From NCBI GenBank assembly GCA_041652575.1, contig JBAZHC010000003.1, positions 1 to 64,000 of the forward strand: a DNA stretch of 64,000 nt, given 5' to 3'. Under the pieces are notes generated by a model that was not told where the DNA came from, made no database searches, and saw only the letters and a list, made by a program, of their open reading frames with translations. Both the position numbers and the translations under genes were made by a program. This DNA comes from Phycisphaerae bacterium (GTDB taxonomy: Bacteria > Planctomycetota > Phycisphaerae > Sedimentisphaerales > UBA12454). Positions 24,915-33,153 of this stretch are shown here, piece after piece (position 1 is the first letter of the stretch; every line of letters starts with the position of its first letter).

Positions 24915-24967
24915 TTGACTAAGTTTAGTATTCTGGTATTATTCAGAAATTGTGAAATTTCACGATT
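24915..24967 (+). promoter_or_regulatory. Promoter and 20-bp palindromic operator of the LexA-like gene
   Basis: TTGACT and TATTAT with a 16-bp spacer (24915-24942). A palindrome, AATTGTGAAATTTCACGATT, covers 24948-24967 with a single mismatched pair, right at the predicted start of transcription. A further GTGAAC half-site follows at 24990. Binding there would block transcription, as expected for self-repression. The half-site TCGTGAAAT recurs in the dinD-region promoters. Confidence 0.65.
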
Positions 24968-25010
24968 AAATATTCGTATTTGCGTAATTGTGAACTTTTT
25001 GTGTTTTACT

Positions 25011-25991
25011 ATGAATATTAGTGAAAAAAGCATAATAGAGCGGATAATTGTCCTTCGCAGGGATTTGGCAGGTGCCCGAGGGCGGAAAAAATTCGCTGCC
25101 TTACTTGGCCTGAACCCTTCTACATACAGTTATTACGAAAAAGACCGTGTTCCCCCTATTTCGATATTGCTCAAGATTTGTCAGTTATGTAATGTTGATA
25201 TCGGCTGGCTGCTGACAGGGGAAAATATCGATAAATCCGAAAAAAATGGTCAAATTTCGGCTCAAAACAGTCAAATTTTCTCAAAATTCTGCAAAATTAT
25301 CGAAAATCAGCCTGCTTCATCGGAAGCGATATCAGCGTTTTTAAATCTTCTTGAAGAAAAGGCCAATCTTGAGCGGAATCATAACCAGCCGCAGGTTTCA
25401 TCGCAAGCCAGGTTCGGCTGGATTCCTGTATTAGGCAGAACCGCCGCGGGCGTTCCAGGTTTTTGGAGCAAGGCCATCGGCACAGATTCAAAGATTATCG
25501 AAACCCATCTCGAAGAGCTGGTGCAAAGACATATAAACGCTTCAATCGTTAATTCAATAACCGCTAACATCTCTGTCGATTCAGAGGTTAAATCCGTAAT
25601 CCAGGCTTTAAACAATGCCCAGGCAAACCTTATACAAACTGCCGGCCGGGATGAAGAGCAAATCGTTCAATTCGTAGATTGCCCGCGGATGCACAAATTA
25701 TTCCCCGACTGTTTCGCATTACAAATCGACGGCGACAGTATGGCTCCGCGTATAAACGATGGCGATATAGTTATAGTCAGCCCTTCCACGCCGGCCAGTT
25801 CCGGATTCCCTGCCGTTGTTCGCATCTCAGAGGCAATAGGCGTAACCTGTAAACTAATAAGGACAGAAGACGAGATGGTTCATCTTGTTCCAATAAACGA
25901 AAAATATGACGCAAAAATTGTTAAAAGAAAGGACCTTTTATGGGCCCTTGCCGTATTATGTCATATAAAACTGAAAAGCGTGGACTCTTAA
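25011..25991 (+). CDS. LexA-like cleavable repressor (XRE-type HTH plus S24 peptidase)
   Basis: About 326 residues from the chosen ATG. Residues 1-70 form an XRE-type HTH (KKFAALLGLNPSTYSYYEKD, then LLKICQLCNVDIGWLLTGE). A linker leads to the self-cleavage site GRTAAGVPG (Ala-Gly). The S24 domain has the catalytic serine in LQIDGDSMAPRINDGDIV and the lysine in VTCKLIRT. Between cleavage site and serine there are about 90 residues where LexA has about 35, an insert of some 60 residues (DSKIIETHLEELVQRHIN onward). The frame is open further upstream, but that part overlaps the -35 and operator. It probably represses its own gene and, by inference, damage genes such as dinD; RecA-stimulated cleavage would release it. 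Confidence 0.88.
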   Translation: MNISEKSIIERIIVLRRDLAGARGRKKFAALLGLNPSTYSYYEKDRVPPISILLKICQLCNVDIGWLLTGENIDKSEKNGQISAQNSQIFSKFCKIIENQPASSEAISAFLNLLEEKANLERNHNQPQVSSQARFGWIPVLGRTAAGVPGFWSKAIGTDSKIIETHLEELVQRHINASIVNSITANISVDSEVKSVIQALNNAQANLIQTAGRDEEQIVQFVDCPRMHKLFPDCFALQIDGDSMAPRINDGDIVIVSPSTPASSGFPAVVRISEAIGVTCKLIRTEDEMVHLVPINEKYDAKIVKRKDLLWALAVLCHIKLKSVDS

Positions 25992-26093
25992 GGGAAATTT
26001 GCCGATATTATAAGTATATTAAATAAATAAATTTACAGTTGTATAATATAAATACAGTAAGTAAAAAATTTATAATTATTTGGAGTAATCATT

Positions 26094-27227
26094 ATGTTAT
26101 TAAATTTCATTCGATTCATTTTTATCCTTGTAGTTTTCGCCGCCCTGTTCGTCAGCATCACATCGCAGGTTGCAGACCCGGCACAAGCTGAAAAAATCAC
26201 ACAAAATGAAATATGGGTAGCAGTTGTCGGCGGTCTTACGCTGGCAGTTCTGGTTTTGTTCATAGACTGGCTGCTGCCGAAAAAATCACTAAGTGCCCTT
26301 GCCGGTGTGTTCTTCGGCCTTATCGTCGGAATATTTTTCAGTTGGGCGATGTCATTAGTGCTGGATATGGTCAATGACGTGTTCAAACTCGGCCTTATGG
26401 ACAGTAATCTAAAACTCACAAAATGGATTATGGGTATATGTATCTGCTATTTCGTAATCAGCTTCGTTATGCGCACCAAAGATGACGTTCGTTTCATTAT
26501 TCCATACGTTGAATTTTCCCGCCAAACAAAAGGAATAAGGCCTCTCGTACTCGATACGTCAGTTATAATCGACGGGCGAATAGCGGATATCTGCCAAAGC
26601 AAACTATTCGACGCCCCGCTCGTAGTGCCAAGGTTCGTTTTGAATGAACTCCAGCTCATAGCGGATTCAGCAGACAAACTAAAACGCGTACGAGGCAGAC
26701 GCGGCCTCGATATACTTCACAAACTGCAGGAAAATACGCTGATAGAAGTACAATTAGACGATACTCCCCCGCCGGGCGTTGATGCAAACGCTCCCGTCGA
26801 CCAGAAGCTGGTAGCCTTTACCAAAAACTGCGACGGCAAACTTGTAACCAACGACTACAACCTGAGCAAAGTCGCGGCGGTTCGGCAGGTTGACGTAATA
26901 AATATAAACGACCTTACAAATTCGCTGAAAACAGTCGTACTGCCGGGCGAACCGATGACGGTACGGATAATCAAGTCCGGAGAAGAAGCCCAGCAGGGAA
27001 TCGGATATCTCGACGACGGCACAATGGTGGTTGTCGAAGACGGCAGAGGCAAAATCGGCGAAAAAGTTCAAATTGTCGTAACAAGCGCACTGCAGACATC
27101 GGCAGGACGAATGATATTCGGCAAATACGAAAGACCTGTCCGCGACAATAATAACAACGGACAAGATGATGATAACGGCCGCGATGACAGACAGAACAAT
27201 TTCAGACAAAAGAAGCAATATAGTTAG
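26094..27227 (+). CDS. PIN-TRAM domain membrane protein (YacL type)
   Basis: A 377-residue protein. The N-terminus has four membrane helices (about residues 5-140). The PIN nuclease domain follows: VLDTSVIIDGRIADIC (first acidic residue), VPRFVLNELQLIADS, RGRRGLDIL, and KLVTNDYNLSKVA (second acidic cluster). A TRAM RNA-binding domain (about 285-345) has GIGYLDDGTMVVVEDGRGKI. The C-terminal tail is rich in Asn and Asp (DNNNNGQDDDNGRDD). PIN-TRAM proteins are putative membrane-tethered ribonucleases; the substrate is unknown. TTGGAG nine bases upstream supports the start. A clear terminator follows. Confidence 0.9.
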   Translation: MLLNFIRFIFILVVFAALFVSITSQVADPAQAEKITQNEIWVAVVGGLTLAVLVLFIDWLLPKKSLSALAGVFFGLIVGIFFSWAMSLVLDMVNDVFKLGLMDSNLKLTKWIMGICICYFVISFVMRTKDDVRFIIPYVEFSRQTKGIRPLVLDTSVIIDGRIADICQSKLFDAPLVVPRFVLNELQLIADSADKLKRVRGRRGLDILHKLQENTLIEVQLDDTPPPGVDANAPVDQKLVAFTKNCDGKLVTNDYNLSKVAAVRQVDVININDLTNSLKTVVLPGEPMTVRIIKSGEEAQQGIGYLDDGTMVVVEDGRGKIGEKVQIVVTSALQTSAGRMIFGKYERPVRDNNNNGQDDDNGRDDRQNNFRQKKQYS

Positions 27228-27254
27228 CCGATAACCGGTAATTAAATATTCCAG

Positions 27255-27282
27255 CCCCGACCTTAAACAGTCGGGGTTTTTT
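27255..27282 (+). terminator. Intrinsic terminator of the PIN-TRAM gene
   Basis: Stem CCCCGAC/GTCGGGG, loop CTTAAACA and a run of six T, 28 bases after the stop codon. Confidence 0.9.
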
Positions 27283-27324
27283 ATTCGCAAATTGGGAATA
27301 TGCGGGGATTTAGACCGAGGGATT

Positions 27325-27504
27325 TTATTTTTTAGATTTTGATTTTTTTCTGCATTTTCCTGACTTGCGTTTCAGGCATAAGAGGCATCTTTCATCGCTG
27401 CACATCTGGCAGAAAAAACAGTCTTTGCAATTATGCTTTTTAGTGCCGCCGCCTTGCGGTTGGTAAACTTTGCCCGGAATACCGGGAATTCGTATAAAAG
27501 CCAT
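27325..27504 (-). CDS. Small cysteine-rich protein
   Basis: A 59-residue protein starting MAFIRIPGIPGKVYQP, then HNCKDCFFCQMCSDERC and LLCLKRKSGKC, with eight cysteines in 25 residues, and ending in a Lys-rich tail. The start is an ATG with AGGA six bases upstream; an ATG five codons earlier is less likely. The cysteine pattern (CxxCxxCxxC...CxxC) resembles metal-binding or ferredoxin-like small proteins that recur in anaerobic bacteria; the function is not known. It lies four bases or so beyond the end of the YbhB-like gene on the same strand and is probably in one unit with it. Confidence 0.7.
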   Translation of the reverse strand: MAFIRIPGIPGKVYQPQGGGTKKHNCKDCFFCQMCSDERCLLCLKRKSGKCRKKSKSKK

Positions 27505-27523
27505 AGCAAATCCTGTCAATCCA

Positions 27524-28075
27524 TTACTGCCGCTGGTACTTGCCCATCAGTGAACCTTCGGCGAGAATATGTCCCTTCATAGCGTCAAGCAGCTTCTGCT
27601 TGGTTGTCTCGTCCGGCAAATCAAGCATCGTATCCAGGGCATATATCTTGAAATAGTACCGATGTACTCCTCTGGGCGGACAGGGGCCGCCATAGCCGTA
27701 TTCTCTGGAATCATTAACGCCCTGCCGGGAGCCGTCTGGAAGTTCTTTTACGGGCTGAATATTTTCCGCAAGTTCATTTGCATCAGCGGGAATGTTCCAC
27801 ATTACCCAATGAATCCAAATTCCTATCGGGGTGTCTGGGTCATCGCTAATCAGTGCAAAACTTTTCGTACCCTTCGGAACAGGTTCCCATTTCAGCGGCG
27901 GCGAAACGTCTTCGCCATCGCAGGTATATTTTGCAGGTATCATTTGTCCTTCTTTAAAAGCGCCAGATGTAATCGTGATAGTCATTTTCTCATCCCCTTT
28001 CTGTGCAATACTATTTTGACCAACACCGCACAATGAAATAAATAACATAAACATAATATAATATTTTTTATTCAT
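27524..28075 (-). CDS. YbhB/YbcL (Raf kinase inhibitor-like) secreted protein
   Basis: A 183-residue member of the phosphatidylethanolamine-binding family. A signal peptide (YYIMFMLFISLCGVGQNSIA) directs it to the periplasm. The family motifs follow: TSGAFKEGQMIPAKYTCDGE, SPPLKWEPVP, ALISDDPDTPIGIWIHWVMW and YGGPCPPRGVHRYYFKIYAL. The cellular role of these proteins is not well defined. The frame is open for 69 more codons upstream, but that stretch has no similarity to the family and precedes the signal peptide, so I start at 28075, where GGAT stands eight bases upstream. Confidence 0.88.
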   Translation of the reverse strand: MNKKYYIMFMLFISLCGVGQNSIAQKGDEKMTITITSGAFKEGQMIPAKYTCDGEDVSPPLKWEPVPKGTKSFALISDDPDTPIGIWIHWVMWNIPADANELAENIQPVKELPDGSRQGVNDSREYGYGGPCPPRGVHRYYFKIYALDTMLDLPDETTKQKLLDAMKGHILAEGSLMGKYQRQ

Positions 28076-28396
28076 AGCCGCACATCCAAAAAACAATTTT
28101 TTTCTGCCAAGCAAGCTCGGCTTGTTTCCATACCGAAGTAGTTTATAATCTTCCCAGGTGGCGTTGACGGTGCTTGAGTTGAGAAGCGAGAAATTATGCA
28201 TGGATAAGACTGAACTGAGAGCTTTTTCCACGACTGACTGACCTACGCTATAAATGTGGAGTATTTGGCAGAAGAACCCCATATTTTTTCACTCCTATTT
28301 TTTTATCTAACTGCCATAAAAAATCAAAATATTCTCCTGTCGCTTTCGCTCCAGGCTCTGAACCCCCACCACAGGGGTGGGGGCTAAACATTTTTT
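28076..28396. other. 321-bp gap between YbhB-like gene and ispG
   Basis: A leftward open frame (28076-28282) continues in phase with the YbhB-like gene but is not recognisable and is probably chance or a decayed gene. A CTAAAC-tailed hairpin (copy 6) occupies 28363-28389. Nothing else is seen. Confidence 0.5.
28363..28389 (+). repeat. CTAAAC-tailed hairpin, copy 6
   Basis: Stem CCCCCACC/GGTGGGGG with loop ACAGG, followed by CTAAAC. This is the only copy seen between two genes of the same orientation. Confidence 0.6.
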
Positions 28397-29455
28397 CTAA
28401 CCGATTTTTATAATTTCCTTCTTTAGGGCGGCGAAAAGTTTTGCCTGTTTAACTACGGCGATTTTTTTGCCTTTTTTATATATAAAGCCTTTATCTGCGG
28501 CGGCGCAAACGGCGATATCGGCATCGGCAGCCTCGCCGGGGCCGTTGACAACACAGCCCATTACGGCAACTCTTAACGGCTTCTTAATACCTTTGAGAAG
28601 TTTTTTTACCTGCTGAGCAAATCCAATCAAATCCCACTGACATCTGCCGCAGGTCGGACAAACAACTAATTCAGGTTCGCTGTTTTTATAAAGGCCGAGC
28701 GATGCGAGAATTTTTTTTGCGATTTCAACTTCGCCTACGGGGTCGCCTGCGATACTGATGCGAATAGTATCGCCAATGCCCTGCCATAAAAGCGAACCAA
28801 TGGCGACTGAAGCGGGAACAATAGCATCTTCGGCAAGACCTGCGTGAGTCAGGCCGAGATGTATCGGGTAGTCGAATTTTTCAGCGATGGCGCAATTCGA
28901 TTCGATGGTTCTTGCGACGTCGGAACTCTTAACGCTTAAAACAATATTATTGAAACCTCTTTTTTCAAAAAACCTGACATAGCCTGCCATTTCCTTTATC
29001 ATAAGGCCTGTTCGTTTGGCAGGCTTTGTGTCGTGAAGAAGATTCCTGATGCTCGCCTCGTTTATGCCGACGCGGATGGCGATTTTGTGAGCCTTTGCGC
29101 AGTCGATTATCCGATAAATATCGTCTTTGCTTTTTATATTGCCGGGGTTGAGACGGATTTTTGCGGCGCCTGCCTCGATAGCCTCGATTGCCCTTTCAGG
29201 TGAGAAGTGAATATCGGCTATAAGCGGGATTTTTACCTTCCGCACAATTTTCGCAAAGGCGATACTATCCGGCCTTGTCGGAACAGCCAGTCTTACCAAT
29301 TTTGCACCGGCGTCCGCGATGGCGTTTATCTGTTTTACGCAGCCTGCAACGTCAGTCGTGGCCAGTTTTATCATAGACTGAATTACAATGGGGCTGCCGG
29401 AGCCGATTTTGACTTTTCCTGCTAAAACTAAACGTGTTTTTCTTCTTTTTATCAT
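28397..29455 (-). CDS. ispG: 4-hydroxy-3-methylbut-2-enyl diphosphate synthase
   Basis: Penultimate step of the MEP isoprenoid pathway; a [4Fe-4S] enzyme in the cytoplasm. The 352 residues show the TIM-barrel half (VVIQSMIKLATTD-like start, LIADIHFSPERAIEA, KIRLNPGNI) and the C-terminal cluster domain with CPTCGRCQWD and MGCVVNGPGEAADADI, which supply the iron-sulphur cysteines and the catalytic Glu. The length fits the short bacterial form without an inserted domain. It stands alone, divergent from the alpha/beta hydrolase gene. Confidence 0.94.
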   Translation of the reverse strand: MIKRRKTRLVLAGKVKIGSGSPIVIQSMIKLATTDVAGCVKQINAIADAGAKLVRLAVPTRPDSIAFAKIVRKVKIPLIADIHFSPERAIEAIEAGAAKIRLNPGNIKSKDDIYRIIDCAKAHKIAIRVGINEASIRNLLHDTKPAKRTGLMIKEMAGYVRFFEKRGFNNIVLSVKSSDVARTIESNCAIAEKFDYPIHLGLTHAGLAEDAIVPASVAIGSLLWQGIGDTIRISIAGDPVGEVEIAKKILASLGLYKNSEPELVVCPTCGRCQWDLIGFAQQVKKLLKGIKKPLRVAVMGCVVNGPGEAADADIAVCAAADKGFIYKKGKKIAVVKQAKLFAALKKEIIKIG

Positions 29456-29509
29456 AACCCTAAATTCTATCTTGTTTTATTGCTTTGGGCAAATTAAAAT
29501 GGCGGCCTC

Positions 29510-30406
29510 TTGAAGATTAGTTATCTATATATACGATGTAAGAAACCATTAAAAATGCTGATAACCCCTGTTTTATTATTGCTGATAGCCTATATAGGGC
29601 TGGGAGCGGTGCTGTTTTTTATGCAGCCATCGTTTACATTTCAGCCGACAAAGGATTTGCTCTACAATCCCGGCGATATCGGGCTGGAATACGAGAAGGT
29701 TCAGCTTAAAACTCCTGACGGTCTGATACTGTCGGCGTGGTTCATACCGGCAGAAAAAGCGGAGTTTACCGTTCTTTTGTGCGACGGCAACGGCGGGAAT
29801 ATGTCGCATCGGCTCGACCTGATAAAAATCTTAAACGAGATTGGACTTAACTGTCTTATCTTCGATTATCGCGGTTACGGCGCCAGCGGCGGCAGGCCGA
29901 CAGAGCAAGGCGTATATATCGACGCACGGACCGCATACGACTGGCTGATAAATGAAAAGAAGATTGAGCCGGAAGAAGTAATAATGTTCGGACAATCGCT
30001 GGGCGGCAGTATCGCGGCGCATCTGGCGAGCAATGTAAAAGTGCAGGGATTGATTATCGAAAGCGGCTTTACATCATATACCGATATCGGCCGGAAATTT
30101 TATCCGTATATGCCGGTAAAGCTGTTCGCAAGGTATGGGTTTAAGACAAGCGAATATCTGCAAAAAGTCAACTGCCCGGTACTTATTATTCACAGCCGAA
30201 ACGATGAAATTATACCGTTCGAGTTCGGTCGGCGGCTTTATGAAGAGGCGGCAAAGGAGCCAAAGGAATTTCTTGAGATTACCGGCGGTCATAACGATGG
30301 TTTTCTGCAGTCCGGGCAGATTTACCGCCAGGGACTGAGCAACTGGATACAGTTTGTTAACAAATACAGACAGCAAAATGCTGTTAAGATAAAGATAGTT
30401 TCCTGA
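29510..30406 (+). CDS. Membrane-anchored alpha/beta hydrolase
   Basis: About 298 residues. A membrane anchor (LITPVLLLLIAYIGLGAVLF) is followed by an alpha/beta hydrolase fold: YRGYGASGGRPTEQG, the nucleophile elbow FGQSLGGSIAAHLA, the acid in IIHSRNDEIIPFE and the histidine in ITGGHNDGFL. It resembles the BEM46/ABHD13 group. The start is a TTG in the longest frame; the ATG at 29555, just before the anchor, is also possible, and neither has a good ribosome site. It ends one base before the periplasmic binding protein gene, so it is the first gene of the importer operon. Its substrate, perhaps a bound ligand of that importer, is unknown. Confidence 0.85.
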   Translation: MKISYLYIRCKKPLKMLITPVLLLLIAYIGLGAVLFFMQPSFTFQPTKDLLYNPGDIGLEYEKVQLKTPDGLILSAWFIPAEKAEFTVLLCDGNGGNMSHRLDLIKILNEIGLNCLIFDYRGYGASGGRPTEQGVYIDARTAYDWLINEKKIEPEEVIMFGQSLGGSIAAHLASNVKVQGLIIESGFTSYTDIGRKFYPYMPVKLFARYGFKTSEYLQKVNCPVLIIHSRNDEIIPFEFGRRLYEEAAKEPKEFLEITGGHNDGFLQSGQIYRQGLSNWIQFVNKYRQQNAVKIKIVS

Positions 30407-30407
30407 T

Positions 30408-31355
30408 ATGGCAAAAGAAAACGTAAAAATACTTATTCTCATTTCAGTAATCGTATTTGCCGGTTGTTTGATATTCATCGGTTTAAAAGAACACCGTCCG
30501 GCTGTGTTCGTTGATAATTCTTCGCCAAAAGCATGCGAAAGAATCGTTTCTCTGGCACCGAGTACAACCGAGATGCTTTTTGCGATGGGACTGGGCGACA
30601 AGGTTATAGGGGTTTCGGAATTTTCCGATTATCCGCCCGATGCGCAAAAAATACAAAGGGTCGGCGCGCTTCTTAATCCGAATTACGAAGCGATTGTGGC
30701 GGCAAAACCCGACCTTGTGATTGTGTTTGACGATATGGCCGGAATGGAAAATAAATTTGCGGCACTGGGGATAGAAACGCTTACGGTAAAACACGACAGC
30801 CTGAACGAAATACTCGACTCGATTGGAATAATAGGTCTCCGCTGCGGCAAAGAAGAACAGGCAAATGCGATTGTCAGTGAAATCAGAAATAAGATTAGTA
30901 AAATACAAAGCGAAACCGCCGATTCAAATCGTCCGAAAGTGCTTATATGCCTCGGACACGATTATTCGCAGGACCCGGCGACAAGGCCGCAGAATATTTA
31001 TATCGCAGGCGACGACGGATTTTACAGCGAGATGATTAAACTTGCCGGCGGTCAAAACGCGTATACCGGAAAAATATCCTTTCCGCAGGTAAGTTTCGAA
31101 TCCATAATCTCGATGAATCCGCAAATTATTATCGATATAGCGCCTGTCCAGGCAAAACCGACTGACAGCGAAATAACGATAAAACAGTGGAAAAATTTCA
31201 GCCAGGTCGATGCCGCCAGGAACGACAGGATATATGTTTTTCTGGAAAACTATACGGCTATACCGGGTCCGAGATTTATACTGACGCTCGAAAAAATAGC
31301 CCGTATAATAAATCCACAGCTTAATCGGCAGGAAAATGAACCAAACAGTAATTGA
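30408..31355 (+). CDS. Metal-chelate/cobalamin ABC importer, substrate-binding protein
   Basis: A 315-residue class III binding protein (BtuF/FecB type). A lipobox-like end of signal sequence (VIVFAGC) indicates a periplasmic lipoprotein. The fold is visible in RIVSLAPSTTEMLFAMGLGD, VIGVSEFSDYPPDAQ, VGALLNPNYEAIVAAKPDLV and, in the second lobe, YIAGDDGFYSEMIKLAGGQN and FESIISMNPQIIIDI. These proteins bind vitamin B12, heme or siderophores and pass them to a FecCD permease. It overlaps the ATPase gene by 20 bases. The ligand cannot be told from sequence. Confidence 0.9.
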   Translation: MAKENVKILILISVIVFAGCLIFIGLKEHRPAVFVDNSSPKACERIVSLAPSTTEMLFAMGLGDKVIGVSEFSDYPPDAQKIQRVGALLNPNYEAIVAAKPDLVIVFDDMAGMENKFAALGIETLTVKHDSLNEILDSIGIIGLRCGKEEQANAIVSEIRNKISKIQSETADSNRPKVLICLGHDYSQDPATRPQNIYIAGDDGFYSEMIKLAGGQNAYTGKISFPQVSFESIISMNPQIIIDIAPVQAKPTDSEITIKQWKNFSQVDAARNDRIYVFLENYTAIPGPRFILTLEKIARIINPQLNRQENEPNSN

Positions 31356-32124
31356 AATTGAAGATTTAAGTTTCGCGGCAACCGGCAAACAGATACTGGA
31401 ACGGATTCGCTTTTGCGTATCCGCCGGGCAGAGACTCTTCATCGTCGGCCCGAACGGCGCGGGCAAAACAACGCTGCTTCGCTGCATGAGCCGAATAATT
31501 ACCAACTGGCACGGCATAATAAACATAAAAGGGGTAAACATAAAAGACTATCCGCAAAAAAAACTTGCGAAAATATTAACTTATGTGCCGCAGGTTCTGC
31601 CGGCCGATATTGCCTTTACCGTGCATCAGTTTATTTTGATGGCAAGGTATCCACATCTGAGTCCGTTTTCGGTTATAGGCCCGGAGGACGAGAAAATCGC
31701 AGGCCAGGCGATGGAAATGACGCAAACCGCCTGCTTCGCGGACAGGGTTATGGCGACATTAAGCGGCGGAGAAAGACAGCAGGTAAGCATCGCCGCGGCA
31801 GTGGCGCAGCAGGCTGAAATTTTCCTGCTCGATGAGCCTGCCACGTATCTGGATTATAAACATCAGCGGGATATACATTCGCTGCTGGCAAAAATAAATA
31901 AAGCGTACGGCACAACAATCGTCTGCGTAACACATGATTTAAACTCCGCTGTGCTTAGCGCAGATACAATCATCGCGCTTAAAGACGGGAAAATTGTCTT
32001 CGAAGGGACAGCCGAAGAAATTATGAATGAAAATACGCTCGAAGAGATATACTCCAAAAAATTCGATTTCGTACAGCATCCGGCAACGGGCCAGAAAATT
32101 ATTGTTCCTGACGTGATAAAATGA
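31336..32124 (+). CDS. Metal-chelate/cobalamin ABC importer, ATPase
   Basis: A 262-residue ABC ATPase of the FecE/BtuD group. Walker A is GPNGAGKTTLL, the Q loop follows in LTYVPQV, the signature is TLSGGERQQVSIA, Walker B is IFLLDEPATYLDYKHQ, and the switch histidine is in VCVTHDLNSA. Upstream and downstream genes overlap it (20 bases with the binding protein, 4 with the permease), so all three are co-translated. It powers import through the FecCD-type permease. Confidence 0.93.
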   Translation: MNQTVIEIEDLSFAATGKQILERIRFCVSAGQRLFIVGPNGAGKTTLLRCMSRIITNWHGIINIKGVNIKDYPQKKLAKILTYVPQVLPADIAFTVHQFILMARYPHLSPFSVIGPEDEKIAGQAMEMTQTACFADRVMATLSGGERQQVSIAAAVAQQAEIFLLDEPATYLDYKHQRDIHSLLAKINKAYGTTIVCVTHDLNSAVLSADTIIALKDGKIVFEGTAEEIMNENTLEEIYSKKFDFVQHPATGQKIIVPDVIK

Positions 32125-33107
32125 AAAGAAAAATCGCTTTTATACTGATAATCATATTCGCCCTGCTGGTGGTGTTTTTCACTCCATTTATCGGCTCGAC
32201 AAAGATACCATTCTCTGTGCTGAAGAGTTTCGACCTTGCGACGACTACCGCACAAATTTTTTATTCTTTACGCCTGCCGAGGGTTCTTACCGCATTTTTG
32301 GCCGGAGCTGCCCTGGCGTGCTGCGGAGTGGCACTGCAGGCGATGTTCAGAAACCCGCTGGCTACGCCTTTTACGCTGGGCATATCGGGCGGCGCAGCTT
32401 TCGGAGCGGCGGTATATGTTATATTCGCGGCATCCATACCGATTATATACGGCGGGATAATGTTCTCTTTCGCGGGAGCACTCGGCGCGGTGCTTTTAGT
32501 CTATGGTCTGACGAGAATTAAAAAAGGGTTTTCCGTCGGCACAATGCTGCTTGCCGGTATCGCAGTAAATTTCTTCTTCTCGAGCCTGATACTGTTTCTT
32601 CAGTATAAAAGCGATTTTACACAGTCGTTTAGAATTATTCACTGGCTTATGGGAAGCGTCAACGTTACGAGCTTTCAGACGCCGATGGTTTTATTTGTTT
32701 TCACCGCGGCAGGAGCGGCAATCATAACTGCCCAGGGAATGAATCTTAACCTGATGAGCATAAGCGATGAAATAGCAATCTCAAGAGGCGTCAATATACT
32801 AAACACAAGGAAAATTGTGTTCATCGCGACATCGATAATGGTCGCAGGCGTTGTTGCTTTTTGCGGGCCGATAGGTTTTGTAGGCCTGATGGCGCCCCAT
32901 ATCTGCAGACTGCTGGTCGGACACGACCACAAGATTCTAACGCCCGCTTCGGTACTATTCGGCGGAGCGTTTCTGGCCCTGTGCGATACAATAGCCAGAA
33001 CAATCATAGCCCCTGCGGAAATGCCGGTCGGCGTAATAACCGCCCTTTTAGGCGGACCATTCTTCGTCTGGCTGCTGCTGAAAGACAAAAGCATATCAAA
33101 CCTTTAA
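32121..33107 (+). CDS. Metal-chelate/cobalamin ABC importer, permease (FecCD/BtuC family)
   Basis: A 328-residue inner-membrane protein with about nine or ten helices. Family motifs include RLPRVLTAFLAGAALACCGV, QAMFRNPLATPFTLGISGGA, ISDEIAISRGVN and, near the end, FVGLMAPHICRLLVGHDHK, the loop that contacts the ATPase. It completes a binding protein-ATPase-permease operon. I see no cobalamin riboswitch in front of the operon. The three TonB receptors elsewhere in the window could supply it with ligand, but nothing links them directly. Confidence 0.93.
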   Translation: MKRKIAFILIIIFALLVVFFTPFIGSTKIPFSVLKSFDLATTTAQIFYSLRLPRVLTAFLAGAALACCGVALQAMFRNPLATPFTLGISGGAAFGAAVYVIFAASIPIIYGGIMFSFAGALGAVLLVYGLTRIKKGFSVGTMLLAGIAVNFFFSSLILFLQYKSDFTQSFRIIHWLMGSVNVTSFQTPMVLFVFTAAGAAIITAQGMNLNLMSISDEIAISRGVNILNTRKIVFIATSIMVAGVVAFCGPIGFVGLMAPHICRLLVGHDHKILTPASVLFGGAFLALCDTIARTIIAPAEMPVGVITALLGGPFFVWLLLKDKSISNL

Positions 33108-33153
33108 ACAAATCCTTTGCAATAAACGTCATAAACTGTTAATATATCAGGAT

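Larger units (their letters stand above)
24462..25010. other. 549-bp gap: FGE relic, then promoter-operator of the LexA-like gene
   Basis: The first half holds the decayed FGE fragment. The second half (24710-24910) is AT-rich and carries no reading frame I trust. It ends with the promoter and operator described at 24915-24967, followed by a short untranslated leader. Confidence 0.6.

Noticed and set aside
24915..25010. Upstream extension of the LexA-like gene to a TTG at 24915
   Set aside because: The extension covers the -35, the -10 and the palindromic operator, and no ribosome site precedes it; the ATG at 25011 begins the HTH domain.
28076..28282. 69-codon upstream extension of the YbhB-like gene
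   Set aside because: It would place a signal peptide in the middle of the protein and has no recognisable similarity.
29456..29510. Cobalamin riboswitch ahead of the importer operon
   Set aside because: The gap is only 54 bases and lacks the B12-box; the operon has no room for one.
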